DNA of 64,000 bases from Sabellastarte sp. h YS-2021. Its lineage: Eukaryota; Annelida; Polychaeta; Sabellida; Sabellidae. The notes under the pieces are model-generated. The model searched no databases. It was not told where the DNA came from and saw nothing but the letters and a program-made list of their open reading frames with translations. Below, in pieces: positions 12,030 to 25,704 of the stretch (position 1 is the first letter of the stretch; every line of letters begins with the position of its first letter). The position numbers and the translations under genes are program-made. Location of the stretch: NCBI GenBank assembly GCA_964017235.1, contig OZ024938.1, positions 48,892,332 through 48,956,331 on the forward strand, in the 5' to 3' direction.

Positions 12030-12660
12030 ACTGTCTTATTTATTTGAATCATTGTAGTTTGTGTGTCATAATTATAGCTTCTTAATAATATTATACAATA
12101 ACTATACCTATACATATATTCTTTCCAAGATGACATGTTTTCATGAATCATTATATATTCAAAATTATACTTCTGACAACATTGTAATGACACACATAAT
12201 CTTTATCATTTAGTCAATTAGTCTTTGCTTTACAAATACCTACAAATTAAAAAACTATTGCAATAATAGTTCTTTCAAAAGTCAGACTTAATCATTATAT
12301 CTCCCTCTAGAAAAAAAATTTTTCAATCAACGATCACTAGTCATTCATTTCCCAACATTCAACCTGTTTTCTGTTCAATAACATGGCTAAGATTTCATGT
12401 CGGAAAACCTAGCTTGATTTAGTGTTGATTTTTGTATGAAGTATCACTACTTTTTCCAGTCAGAAATCCAGCTTTGAAATAGTGTCAGTGTCAATTTTTC
12501 AACCAAAAATCACCATGATTTCTGATCAAAACATCACTACTTTTTCATGTCAGAAAACTAACTTAGTTTTAGTAGTTGATAATGCAGATTTCAACGTCAG
12601 GACCTGTTTTCAACTCTAAATCAGCAACATTTCAAGGTGTGTGCCTGCTGCGTTAAGTAT
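12030..12660. other. Intergenic, no gene seen
   Basis: AT-rich sequence with weak repeats of a TTTCATGTCAGAAAACTA-like motif (about 12390-12600). Nothing coding was recognised. Confidence 0.5.
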
Positions 12661-12683
12661 CAATTCAATAAATATAAACAAGG

Positions 12684-12917
12684 GCCAGGGTAACAGAGTG
12701 GTAACACTCTTGCCTCCCACCTCTGAGGCCGGGGTTCGGTTCCCGGCACGGCCTCAAGTGGGAAAGCTGGTAGTTGCTTGCCCTTGGTCGGGAGTTTACA
12801 ATACAGAACCTTGACCCACTGTATGGACTGGTTTCCTCTGCCCTTCCAACTACCCGTCGTGATATGACCTGTACAGTGTTGAAAGTGATGTAAAACTCCA
12901 AATAAATAAATAAAATA
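12684..12917 (+). mobile_element. tRNA-derived SINE, family A
   Basis: Box A-like TAACAGAGTGGTAAC is near 12691 and box B-like GGTTCGGTTCC at 12733-12743. The body ends CAAATAAATAAATAAA. Any ORF read on the opposite strand is a shadow of the SINE. Confidence 0.88.
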
Positions 12918-13799
12918 CAAAATATAGAGTAATAACACAAACCAACAAAAGAACTTAGAGAGCAAAGGTAGCTACCAAAGCCACAATATTAGTGTCTGGG
13001 TGTTTTCCCGGAACCTAATAAAACAACCTTTGATATGTTGTCAAACCTGTTATGAAGTTAACATATGTATTTTTGTCCAAGCATCCTGATCATTTCTTGT
13101 TACATACAAAAATAAAATCTTTTCCACAAAGCTTAAGCTAAAGCATTTTGTTGATAATCTTGAAATGAAATTTACAGTATAAGAGACTTTCACCAATTTC
13201 TACACCACTAACAAAACTAGTTTCGTCTTTTGACAAAAACAAAGCGATATTTATGCAAATATTATTGAAAATATTACACCTATTTAATTTATATATACCT
13301 TTTTACCCTGATGTTCCCCAAATAAACTCAAGTATGCAAATAAAAGGCTTCACAGTGAGGTTAAAAACCTGTGTTTGTGTCATAACAACGATCCACAGTC
13401 AGGAACCCAGCATGCTAGCTGTGGCAGTATACCCTCAAAAGGGAAAACCCCATCATATAAATAACAGTATGTTTATATGTTTGGGGTTACCCATACTTTT
13501 ATGGATACAATCGGCATAAACACATCGTCTATTATAGTTGATGCTTATGCTAAATGGGTGCCACAAGTATTTTTCAGAACCTATCCCCTGTACCCAGGAA
13601 TGCTTGTGGTTTAATGAAATCCAATAAGCTTCAAATTCTAATCTAATTGTTCAGGTTAAATATGAATACAAATACATGTACAAAAACTTACAGGAAGTCT
13701 TATCGTCAACTGACTGATTGGTTTATTTAACATTGTACCTAGAACCTTGTTTCAGTTATGTTGTGACAGGACTGCCATTTGAGTGACCATCTGAGTCAC

Positions 13800-13910
13800 T
13801 ATGTATCTGCCCATGCCTGGCCCAGACGGTCATTCATCAAAGTACAAACCACAACCAGTGTTGCTTAACTTCAGTGATCACATGGTAACTGATCAAGCTA
13901 CAGGTGCACC
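13800..13910 (-). repeat. 5S rRNA-derived sequence, possible SINE3-type element
   Basis: On the minus strand, ATCACTGAAGTTAAGCAACA followed by GGTTTGTACTTTGATGAATGACCG matches the 3' two thirds of animal 5S rRNA, covering box A and box C of its internal promoter. The 5' end is not recognisable, so it is not a functional rRNA gene. Box placement suits a 5S-derived SINE. Confidence 0.6.
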
Positions 13911-14751
13911 TCATACGGAAACCTAGAACAAGAAAACAACTAAACAACCATAAATAACGAACTTTCTCTACTTGATAACTGACTTGCACTGTATCATCAT
14001 ACCTACCTGGTTGTGTCCAGCCCTGTCTGGTTTCTTTAATTGACATTTAGTACTTTTCAAAATTCTGTGCTGGGCCGACTTTATATTTCTGGTATGCAAC
14101 CACATTGAGCAAAGTTATCAGTAGATCCAGTAACAGGCAGTACCATTTTATGTGGGCACAACAATTGTATCTTCAGCACACATACAGAATGGCACCACTG
14201 TTTAGGATGCCCCAAATGCCTACCTGAATGATGTTCAAACAGAAATGTTTGCAAGTAAGATAAAATTGAAACCGAATAGGTTTAAATTCATTTTGTTTGG
14301 TTCCAGGTAACATCCAAGAAGTCTAATTGATAAATTCTATGCTAGTGTCTTTGGAAATCCGAAATTTAAGGTTAACATTGTCATCAATCTTGGTGTGTTT
14401 GTTTGCTGAGCTCTCCTTTGTGAGGCACGTTCTGGTGACATGTAAGGTCTATTTCTGACAGTTGCAAGACTTACTGCATATAGACTGTACCTGTAGCACT
14501 GGCAACTTTTCTCTCTAAAAGAGTTTACATCTATATTTTGACGTTTTCACTATCAATTTGAAAGGACGTTCATTTTATCATCATAATATCTTTAATATAG
14601 CTGCAATCTCATAAAATAAATGTGGAAAAAACTTTGTACTAAAGTCGTATTGAAAAGATATGTTGAAGGCAGAAAAATGATAAAATGGTGCAATATTTCA
14701 ACCAAGGAACTAGCACTGTGCCTTTGTTTGTTCATAAAATTGTTTACTTAC

Positions 14752-14828
14752 ACATGCATTTGAAATCACACTTAGAGGAAAATGCCTGCAGGCCTTGAGA
14801 CATCCTCCAGAAACATCAGAAGGCCATC
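14752..14828 (-). other. Candidate orphan coding exon, cysteine-bearing
   Basis: A good acceptor (TTTTGTTTTTAG) and a consensus donor (GTAAGT) bound 77 nt that read WPSDVSGGCLKACRHFPLSV then ISNAC in an open frame. The C-x3-C spacing recalls PAN/apple or other secreted cysteine-rich domains, but no family is certain. No start or partner exon can be assigned. It could be part of a gene with distant exons, or chance. Confidence 0.3.
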
Positions 14829-15289
14829 CTAAAAACAAAATTGCAGACACAATTATTTTTTCAAAAGTTGTCCACTTTGACCCTAAAATAAACACAGGAA
14901 ACGTGAACTTGATATGTCTAATGGTTTTGCTGTAGAGGTAAAAAGTGCTTAGTCAGCAAAATATCAAAAATTATTACTACAGTCATATTTTTGTAATATG
15001 GCAAAAAAGTTCTATATGGGATAAAACACCATGGGAACATTTTTGAGACATTTGAAGCAAGTCTTGTGGTACTTAGCATCACATTGGTAATGTTGCGTTT
15101 TACTAAAAAGAGCCTCATTGAGACTCGTAAAACACAATGAAAAGATCAGTACAGTTTTCAGCGAGGTTAAAGTCATGTCACTTCCATAGGAAGCAGCGAG
15201 TCAAAGTCAGGAGGTGAAAATCCGGGTCAGCGGGGTCCAGCCTGTCAGATTAATGAGTTAATACCCACAGACCCTGAATATAAGACAGT

Positions 15290-15620
15290 TATAGCAATCT
15301 TATGAGAACTCCCTAGGGAGGCGTCATTTCCCTTAGGGTCCAGCTAACCTATCCGAAGCAAAAAATTACCCAATCTTAGGAGAGCTATATCAATCCGCAG
15401 AGAACTCCCTGGGGAGGGATAAGGTCCCCAGGGGTCCAGCTCACCTAAAGACCCTAAAATATAGGAACGCTATATCATTCTTACGAGAACTCCCTGCAGA
15501 GGCATCAAGGCCATAGGGGTCCAGCTAACCTATGTGGAAGATATTTGTACCTAAATTCTTAGGAGAGCTATATCAATCTGGAGAGAACTCCCCAGGGGAA
15601 GGATAAGGTCCCCTCAATTC
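15290..15620 (+). repeat. Tandem repeat of about 85-108-bp units, 4 copies
   Basis: GAGAACTCCCT recurs near 15304, 15400, 15485 and 15593, each followed by GGTCC-AGCT-ACCTA strings. Alternate copies are more alike, implying a two-unit period of about 185-190 bp. Confidence 0.8.
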
Positions 15621-15649
15621 AAATTCTTGAAATATGTCAAATTGGTTGG

Positions 15650-17500
15650 GGGAATACGGGTCAGCCTGTTCCAAACTGCCACAACTTATCTACCCTACTT
15701 AAACCTTATATTTGTCCCAGAGGAGGGAGGTGGGAAAATATTTCTTTTAAAACTCTTGTTGCTATCATGACTTCCAAATTCAAAGCCACCCCATCACACA
15801 GGGAAGACTGATGAAGCTTGACCAGGCTTCTTATTGGTCAATAGAAGGTCACTGTGGAATTCAGTCCAAGCATATCTAATTCTGTAAGGTCATGCAAACT
15901 GCCAAGGCAAGCCCCTAACTATGCCATGCCCTACACAGTTTCCAGATTCAAACCCAAAACCTGGACCAAGAGAGTGGATCAAGCAAGATGTTTACTCTAG
16001 TATGTAAATTCAATAAAACACAGCTTGGGCATTTTGTTTTACATGTTAGTAACACAAATCAAGATAACAGCATTTAAAATTTATATGAAATGAATTTTTT
16101 AAAGCCCCAAGCCCATGATGACAATTACATGACATCTGTGATGTAACCTCAACAACTATGGGGTGAAGTGAATGGGTCCGACTTTGAAACCACAGACATT
16201 TTTTTTGCAGATTGACATATAGCTTTGACAGCTAAGTTTAACTGGCATAATATTTATTGAGGATATATGTTGCCTTAATATTATCTTGGCTCCCAGCCTC
16301 AGTCTCTATAAATGTCTTCTGCTATTCAGTTTGAAATGGCCTCATTTAATTGATGAATGCCATTGAAGAGCACATTATGTAAATTGTGTTTCTTCCCTAC
16401 ATCAACATTCAGTAATGCACTGACTTTAGTATTGTAGAAGTACATTTCCAAAAAGGTTTGGTATATTTCTACAAGAAAATTTACTCAGTTATGGGAGAGA
16501 ATCTGGAGGCTTTGGCAAAATCTTAATATAAAACGTTGGTGATAAAGAGTATAGCTGATTTTTCAACTTAACTTGATCAAACAATGACATTGTGATGCAA
16601 AGTAGATATTAGTGGCATTTTAAAGCATTGACATTGTAAATACCAACAAAATACAGATGACCTATGCTGAAATTAATATCTAAGTAAATAGATGGCTCGT
16701 GCTTAAAACACAAGTTTAACCATATGGTATACTGAAACTGGTATTGTTGTTTGGTCTCATTTAAATCCAGAAAAAAAAAACTATCTGTGCAAAGGCAAAC
16801 CCATTTCATGTCACTACACACACGCGCAGGAACCATAGAGAGTTACCTATGATACACCCTTGCTCATCCCTCAGTGCTCAGATTGCTGTCATTCAGTGCA
16901 GACGTGTTATATAAGGAACCGTTTTTGCTACTGTCACATGTTCTAGGCAATTATTTTGTTGCAAAGTTAGGATCACATTTTTATACATAATCGGGTTTTT
17001 GTTGTAGACAAACTGCCAAGGTTTGGCTTTCTGCCATTCTGACAACTAACCTTTTCATATTCGTCCACCCAAAGGTATTCAGGTTCTTTTTGATACACAG
17101 TAGAGCCAGGTAGATATAAATATATGGAAAAGTGTAAACAAGTGTGGATGTTTCTTTTTTTATTTTAAAGCTGTGGCATCACAATAAATCCTCGTTTTAT
17201 GGAGATAAACATAGTTGTCGCATATCAGAAACATTCACCACACGTGAAAATGCTGAGAACATCATATTGACATAAATTGATATGTTAACAGTCCTTGCGA
17301 CCCTTGCTGGACGAAAAGCTACCAGGTTTGTTGTGTCACAAATACTTTTAAAACCTTCATATAGCAGCTCCCAAAACATCTCAAACCAAGCAGGTTTAAT
17401 CATTTTCACCTTTATTAAGGGACAGAATAGCGCCGGTATATACATTTGGCCAAAGCATAAGAATGGAGAAGTTTGATTGCTGTATAACGGCCTATGCTTC
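15650..17500. other. Intergenic, no gene seen
   Basis: Possible old tRNA-like SINE remnants occur near 15880-15970 (CAGATTCAAACCCAAAACC). No supported exon; the open frame at 17197-17445 on the minus strand lacks a recognisable domain. Confidence 0.45.
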
Positions 17501-17508
17501 TACTGTTA

Positions 17509-18623
17509 TGGGGATGTTCCACTGGAACTGGCCCTCCCCTACTTTAGTGTCGGTTTGCTCTGCTTATATAGTCGGTTAGGGTCAGTTGGGTATTCCTGGC
17601 TTTACTTGGAGGTTTGGTTAAATATCAAACATGATTGATATTTCACTGACCCTGACTGTTCATCCCTACCTTGGTTCCCCCCACAATGAAACCATCTTAT
17701 CCTAATCACTTAACATTTTATCCTAGTCAATTTTACATCTTTTCCTGGTCACTTTAGGTCTAATCCTGCAATGAAACTGTATTGTCATTGTCACTTTATG
17801 TGTAATGCTGCTCACTTTCAGTCCAGTTTGATTAGACTAAAATTGAAAATATTCAACTCAATAAAAAAGAAAAGGGAATGAGAAAAACCAGTGTAATTAT
17901 CAGAATCCTGACAGGTAGCCAAGGTCGTCAAGTATGCTGTAAAGAAAAGATGAAGTGATTATTTTTGTTACACAATAATCAAATGCGTAGATTATTCCAA
18001 CAGAGCATTTCTGGGAAGAAGAGGGATCAAGTGTTAACCAATCAAAAAAGATTGAAACAGGATCACTTGATAACACTTGGTCAAGGATAGTCAACATTAG
18101 TATTTAGATCCTATCACTTGATCTTCATTGCATCTTCTACCCTTACATCCAGAATTTGCCAGTGGCTAGGATTTATTTGCTATAAATTTGCAGAGATATT
18201 GTTCACAGTGACGAAATTTAGGTGTTTTTCTCAGAAGTCCGAATTTGGAGGATAAAAACCAAGAACAAGCAAGAGGGCTAGTATTGTCACGTAAGATATT
18301 GTCAGAAGGTGTATTTATAATGATCCTGAAATCACGGCTGGCAATCTGGGCTGGGACACTTCTCCAGTCTTACAGGGTTGACACAAGATCTTATTGCGAC
18401 CAGCTACGACATGTATGGTTGCCTGTACAGCTTGTCCTAAAAGTTTCACGTCTGACCATGCTGGACTCCAGGACTGGGATGGGATATACTACATCCTGTG
18501 GTGAAGGTCCAACCAACCTATCAGTTTCCACGCTACAATAACTCTGACTCATCTCCTGGCTTGCTAACCCTAAACGGTTAGGGTCGGTTAGGGTCTGCTC
18601 CAGACTCCAGTGGAACACCCACA
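17509..18623. mobile_element. Nonautonomous Harbinger-like element
   Basis: The left end reads TGGGGATGTTCCACTGGA and the right end, read inward, TGTGGGTGTTCCACTGGA. Both match the TGTTCCAC core of the 26263-31511 element. TTA precedes the left end and TAA follows the right end, so the 3-bp target duplication is imperfect. Shared internal pieces include a near-palindrome ATCAAACATGATTGAT at about 17621 and CGGTTAGGGTCGGTTAGGG near the right end. No transposase is present in its 1115 bp. Confidence 0.75.
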
Positions 18624-21600
18624 TAAAGGACATTGTTTGTGCAATATACAAGACTCGGGGAAGTATGAAATCTGTTGCTTCTTAAATGAATAGTACACAA
18701 GGACATACTGCAGTCACATTAGTCCTATGGCAGGAGCCTAGGGTTGGAAACAATGATATCAGTTTATTGAGTCTCAAGGACATATCTTTTGTTATAGGTC
18801 CAGAAAACTCAGGTGTGGCTCGTTTAATGTATGATGCTTGAATAACCTGCAAGAGGCTATAATTAAGATAGTGACCGTGTAGTTAATTTATTTTTTTAAA
18901 TTTTATATCAAGTGATAATTTGAATGAACCAGGTTTGTGTACGTTCAGGTTTTGGGATGCACTGTTTCACAATTAATACAAAATAGGGTCTTATGGTAGA
19001 AGCATTGTTTCATAGATAACCCCTCTGAGGTCTTGAATTTGATACATAGAGTTGCTTGCTCTGGAAATGAAACGTCCCTGGTATAAAGTGCTACATGCTT
19101 CCAACTTATGCCTGTCCACCAACAAACAAAGCTTGGTTAAATTATTTGCATCCTGATGTCCACAAATAAATGTTCTAAAAGTTTAAGCATAACAATAATT
19201 CTCAGCATTTTACATTGCACTAACACCAACGAACTTATACAGATACCCCCCCCCCCAACCACCTAAAATGTGATGTGACCTATAAAGAGCAACATTAAAC
19301 TCCACAAAGTTCAAATATATTTCATTCAAGGAAAAGGCAAAGGTATTTTCTGGGATGAAAATGTCTATATAATCCCATAAGATGGCTTTGGCTGTGATTT
19401 TGTACACCTCTAATGCAAAAGGGAAAGCAATACCATATGAGTGTAATTATTTAGGTTCTCTTTATCAGGAGTGAGACTTGGAAGTTGGATTCTAGGTAAT
19501 GGATGGTAGCTGAGGTTTTACGTTCCTTTGAATGGTTAAGGTCATATCAAAACAGGACATCTTCAGACACTGCCATGAGTTGGGTTCAAACCAATCACCT
19601 TGGCTAAAGGTCAGTTTATCCAATGGAAAACTTTTCCAACACTAGTTCAGCGAGATTTCTCAGCTAAATGTGAATAATTACAATGCAATAAAAGTTATAA
19701 GTTAAAACAACACATCAAATATACTGATAACATACAAAATGAATTGTACTAAAAGTTAAGAAAAATTACCTTTCTTGGCACCAGTTCCCTAATTTAAAAA
19801 AATCCTTTGCCAATGAGTATGTGTTGAAAGTTATGTCAGACCTAAGATATAGGTAATAACTAAGCAATTAATGAAATAAAATATGTATATATTTCGGGTT
19901 GTCATATATTTGGTGTTATAATTGATAAATATTGCGCCCTGTACAGACTAGTTTAGGGTTGTACAGGTATCACAAGGAAAACAACTATATACATATATAT
20001 TGTCCAATTATCCAAGTGCAAGTAGCATGGAAATTGACACATTCAAGATAATTTTATGAGTTGTCTTGAGGGAGTTTAAAACCATAAACATACCTAAACA
20101 GAATCCTATATCTGTATGTCATATACGATGGATACCCAGTGAATTGATAGTGGCACTGTAATTGTGTGCACTGAATGCTGCCTTTCCTCATAAGGCAAAT
20201 AGTTTAACAAAGCCAAACCCATTACCTTGATTGTTGAGTTGTGAGTCGGATATTGGATATATATATGATCTGTATGTCTAGGTAAGTTGATCATATTTTA
20301 AGTGTAATACATACTATGTATGAATGGTATTTGTATTGTGAAATATCTTAGTATGAATACTATATGGAAATAGGAAATAGATTTGTATTTCCTGTCAGTT
20401 TAAATGAGTTAAAGGGGTTTTAGACATGTGTGTGTGCGTATTTGATACTGAATTTCCCCAAAGTTTTAACAAATTTTATATAAATACCTAACATTTTTCT
20501 ACTATCAGTTGTAAGAGATGATTTGACATTTTAAATTATTTATAAATATATATATATTTGTTATTGTTCTGACATTCTGTTGTAATTATTCCAACTCCAT
20601 GATTATAGTTTCTCTCGAGAAATCATTTCAATGTAAACCAGCTCTCTCAGAAACTATATGTACAACCGTATTAATGTTCTTGCTTGAATATACATAATAA
20701 ATATATTTAGAATATTTAAACGACGTGTAGGGTATATATGTAAAGTTATATATATCTCTAAGTATGACAATAATATACATAATAATATATAATAAAATTA
20801 CACATTGTGAAACTTATTTGCTCCCAAAATTCGTCACGGTTTCTGTCAAGGTTTGTCTAAGTTAAAATTACCAACATGAACAGGGGATGATTAAGAACTC
20901 TAAACCTTCATGTTTTTAAATGATCATAAATGCAATTTTATTATCCAAAAATTTAAACTATTTTGTAGCCGTTTAATTATTAGTACAAATTTACTACATG
21001 AATCTGAATATAGAGTAGTGTGTATAGGACTCATAATTACTCCTATATATGTATGTGGATTTTGTGTCTTTATCTGTTTGAGGTCTGTACTCTTTGAATC
21101 TATCTTGTTATCAAATAATTGTTCATCTATATCTCCTGTCACTTTTTAGTTAAAGTAGCAGAATGAAAACATAATAAGCTCTTTAAAATGTAAAAAAAGT
21201 AATATCGAGTTGATTTAGAATGTATTATACTTGATTCTGGCTATGCTAAACTCAGATTAATTTGCTCAAGAGTAATCTTTATTTGAACTTTACTTCCACA
21301 TTGACCACTGTGGTGAGTGAATGGGAATGTAAGCCTACAAACACACAGGCTTGATTTTGTTGAACTGACATTTTGGTCACAGTTACTTAAATAATGAAGA
21401 TTTGCACGAGAAATTAATATGAACTTATTCACCTAAAATATAGAAATGGGAAAAAATAAATCTCAGTGATATATATAAAACTGTATTAAAATTTTAAGTA
21501 GAAGCTAATCACTAGTGTCAAGCATTCATGGTAAGTTCATTAGGCTAGCTGTAAATCTCACAGAATAAATTACCTAGTCCAGTTGTCCTTACTTCAGGTG

Positions 21601-23920
21601 ATAAACTATAACCTATCTTAATAAACATTTTAAAGCTTTATTGTGATGCCTGTTTATGTGTTATCTTCAACAAATAAAAAACAGTTCAATAACAAACCTT
21701 GATTGATTAGGTTATCATCTGGACAACAATTAGTTAAGTTTATTACCAAAACATAAGCATGATTAATAGGATCTGTAATTGACTGTTGAGAGTCATATAG
21801 CAGCATGCCTCAAACATTTATTTCATCCCTTTTGTTTTAAATTCCTGTTTAAGTAGACGTTCTTTTGGCTTCTTTAGAAATAAATAAGTTGTAGTCAAAG
21901 TATGTAGATATGTTCTTTCATATAAATAAATTGAAACAGTACTGTCACAATTCAATAACATTTGAACATTGAATTCAAGAGGAGATGAAATTATGGAATA
22001 ATACATACCAAATAACTCACAGTAAATGAGGTGAAATCAGTCATATGCAGTGACATGAGCGGCACTTCAATTATGTATGAAATACATCCACGGTTGTAAC
22101 TCAACAAAAGCATGTTAGATTTGTAGAAATGATATGAACACCAAGAGTCTGGACGTGTAAAGGCATATAGACCTTGAAATATGAGACTCCAGTGATACAG
22201 TGATACAGTACAGGTTCATGACATTTTACATGCATAACAATAATTCAAACACCTGAAAATTATATAATCAGTTGGTGTTTACAGACACTGTGTAAATGAA
22301 ATGAAAATAGATAAGAGAAATAGAAATATATGTAATAAATTGGGCGATAGGATTAAATCGTATTTGTTTGAGGCACTAACATTTTATAAATTCCTGAAAA
22401 ATTACTGTTTTATTTGTATCACTTTCATATAAGTAAACTGATTTAAAGACGGGTTAGTTGTCTCGACCCATGGGACAAGGTGTGTCTTTTGACAACACCA
22501 GCTCCCCATAAAAACAGCATAAGATTGCATCCTCTTGCTTGTTGGTATAAAAAACTCAGTCACCAAATGCCATCACCATAAGAGTGCATCGAAACAGGGA
22601 CAAGAGAGGGGACAGGACCACCTGAAGATAGTTCTGTATTTCAAAAGCAAGTAAGTATGTAATTCTAAAGGCTAATGTAATTCTAATTCTAAAGTAATTC
22701 TGGTCCCAAAATACCCCCCCTGAAACTATAATGTCTACATCCAACTTTATACCTTCACACAACTTTACTGAACACTCTTACTTGCATATATTTTGCAATA
22801 AATAGATATCAATAGATATAACTTGTAGTTATTTATTATATTTCTATGTGACTGTTGCAATATAAGTAATTAAAAAGTAATGAAACTTGTGAAAAAAAAT
22901 ATTTATTTTTATCCCGGAAGGAGGATGCCTGCCTTACAATGAAGTAGTGATCTGGCTGGGTGTAATAATCAAATTTTTAAGCTTTATTATCACATTTGGC
23001 TATTACCTCTCGGACTGAAACAGATGATCTGCTTTCATAAGAATTTACACACATTATATATGTGGTGCTGCTGTATTAAATATTAATCTGATTATGACAG
23101 TCTTAAACAAAGACTGCAAGCAATAGATGCAGGTAAAAAGTTCTTGAGTGTACTGGATGGCAAAGAAAAGTGTCAGATGATTGGGCAAAAATGAAAACTG
23201 TTTTTAAATTTTCATGAGTAGAAAAAGATAGATGAGGTGACATATAGACATAACTGGATTAAAACCAGAGGCAACACTGTATCAAGGAAGGACCAGTGTG
23301 TGTGTTTGTTTTTGTTTACTTTCTATTGTTACATAGTTATACTAGATCATATTGTTAAAAATATTGTTTAAAACTTATATTATTAATGAGATGATCATCA
23401 ATAGTAAGATGTACAAGTGATGTATAATTGTAACCTTTAATGCATTTATACAAGATCATAACAAATACAGATCTGCCCGTGACGGTACAGGTGAGAAAAA
23501 TCTGAACTTTGTTTAAGAAAGTGTGTCTTCTTTGTCTAAACTGGTAAGGGACAACTTTGTAACAAGATTCTTGTCAGCTTCTTTACATACCATGTCAAGT
23601 TGGAAAGATTTCTTTTCTGCAAGAGAATTGTGTTACCAATCATATTACATTGGTAAAAATATATTATTTAATATACTTGTGACTCTGTATGGGTCTGAGG
23701 GGCAGGGGGAGGGTGTTCTGTTCACTGCACAGAGTCGTATGACGTGTTTTCCAGAATTTTCTTATCCGAAACTGTGAATTCTATTGATGTACCTGTTTCA
23801 GACACTAGTCTGTCTACTCTTGTCTGTTATCTTTTTTTTTTTTCAGATGTCGAATGTTGCATTTTGTACCGAGAAAGTAATACTCTATTTTGGCAAACTC
23901 AAAGGTACAGTTTTACATTG
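18624..23920. other. Gene-free AT-rich interval
   Basis: No exon with credible splice sites, domain or codon bias was seen. Short ORFs are low-complexity or chance. AT-rich microsatellite-like stretches occur near 19970-20000 and 20540-20800. Confidence 0.6.
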
Positions 23921-23924
23921 CGTT

Positions 23925-24045
23925 CAATAGCCAGGGTTATATTAGGACAGACCCTCAGCAGATAGGCCCTGCCGGAATCGAACCCACGAACACATGAGAG
24001 ACTGTGGTTAGATGCCAATCTTAATGACCACTAGGCCACTAAGTA
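23925..24045 (-). mobile_element. tRNA-like SINE, family B
   Basis: On the minus strand it reads TTAGTGGCCTAGTGGTCATT, then a box B-like GGGTTCGATTCC, then GAGGGTCTGTCCTAATATAACC. Copies of the same order occur at 51968, 58318, 58905 and 63822. Confidence 0.7.
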
Positions 24046-24247
24046 CCTCTTTACGTTGTCTGATATTCAAGACAACAGTTTGCACACATGTACTAATAAG
24101 TGTTCAAACTTAGACCAGTAACACTTCTATTGTTTCAACGCTCCATTATTTTTGCATAATGGAGAGTTAAAGCCACATTATTTTCTGAAAATGTGATTTA
24201 AAAGAGTTAACAATGTGTTTTAAAAGGGTTCATTGGGCAGATTGCTT

Positions 24248-24354
24248 TTAACAACAAGGGTGTTTTCCAATGAAGTCATTCTCAGCACAGTGCATTCGAC
24301 ACTGACCATCACTTGCTGTAGTTGTACATTTATTCAGGAAACAATGCCAGATTG
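24248..24354 (-). other. Candidate terminal exon, six-cysteine peptide
   Basis: After an AG at 24355-24356, 34 residues with cysteines spaced C-x4-C-x8-C-x3-C-x10-CC run to TAA. This density of cysteine is unusual for random AT-rich DNA and resembles the layout of secreted disulfide-rich peptides in general, without matching a family I know. The polypyrimidine tract is weak, and no upstream exon or signal peptide was found. Confidence 0.25.
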
Positions 24355-25704
24355 CTGAATGTTTGTTATGAGCATTAAAACTCGGGAAAACACTCTTAAA
24401 TAACATTTGCGTTTCAACTAGGCATACTAGAATACATTGACCACATAAATGTGTAAACAGTTGTTTTATGGTCTGAACCTCTCTTAAGATCAAGTAACAG
24501 ACACAATGACTGTCTGCTACAAGTTGTCTATGTCGATAATAGATTTGATACATGTTATTTGACATAATATTATAAATATCTACTCAGGTGCACGCACTAC
24601 GGTTTGTAGATTTTGTAATTGTTCAAAATGTACTTATCTGTCTTTTGAAAATAGATACATGAATATCTGTTGTCTTCACATTTAAACCCAGTGATCCCAA
24701 AGGTGATCCAGTACAGATGCTAGCCTGCCGTAGTCTCATATTTAAATTTATATGAGTGAGTTCCATGTTTGATATAGAAGAGGTCTTATAATAATGGATG
24801 GCTGAGGGATGGGGGGTAGTTATTGCAAAGTTGTTAGTCAAAATTCTGCAACTCTGAACCAACCAGAAGATGTAAGCTATAAGATACAACCAGCCAACAT
24901 AATTTATATCTGACTCATGTTTTGAACCAATTACTCCAGAGTTTCACGGCGACTGTTCTACGACTACCATACTAAGGTTTTTATCTCTTACTTAAAACAA
25001 ACTGTCCGAATGTAAAAATACTTGATCATGTGACATATTTACGTTTTCACAAACATGGGGCCAGAGTGAAAATAGATATTCTAATTCTAATGGTACTGTT
25101 ATAGTTCTTAATTGCCATCTATTGAAGACGCTAAGACACATAGTTAGAAAGAACAGAGATCCATAATCATTAAGCCAGAAACTCACATGGGTCAGATATG
25201 AACTATTTATTGTTAAAATGCTGTTTCATCTGTTACTTGATATACATTTAAAATGTCACATTGATGCCGTTTAGTATAAACACTATGCCACTAGTTCATT
25301 AGCTGTTCTGGATGCCAGATTAAAGGTCTCACCAATATTTTAGCTCAAAATATAATTAATATAAATTGTATATACTTGATACTACTGTATATCCATGAAT
25401 TACAAGTAGTGCATCCTATCCTGAGTCACATTACATCCAAGTTGACACTTGTTTTGAGTAACCCTGTTATCAGACAAACAGACATTAGTACATAACCATT
25501 TATTGAAGTTTTTTTTAGTACTTACCTCAAAACATACTGAAATATCCAAGAATTTATAATGAGGAGTTTGCATATTTTCCTGGTCAATACTTGTTCAATT
25601 CACAAATTTCCAAACGTACCTGAGTTCAGCCCTATTGAAAAGTCAAGTCATTTTTTCAGGCCTTGTGATCCATATGACTGTTTCTTAAATCCGGTAGCTT
25701 TGAT

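Noticed and set aside
12660-12965. Two minus-strand ORFs of 91-101 codons
   Set aside because: Antisense readings of the family A SINE.
18245-18651. 98- and 86-codon ORFs in opposite strands
   Set aside because: They lie within the nonautonomous Harbinger element and show no transposase motif.
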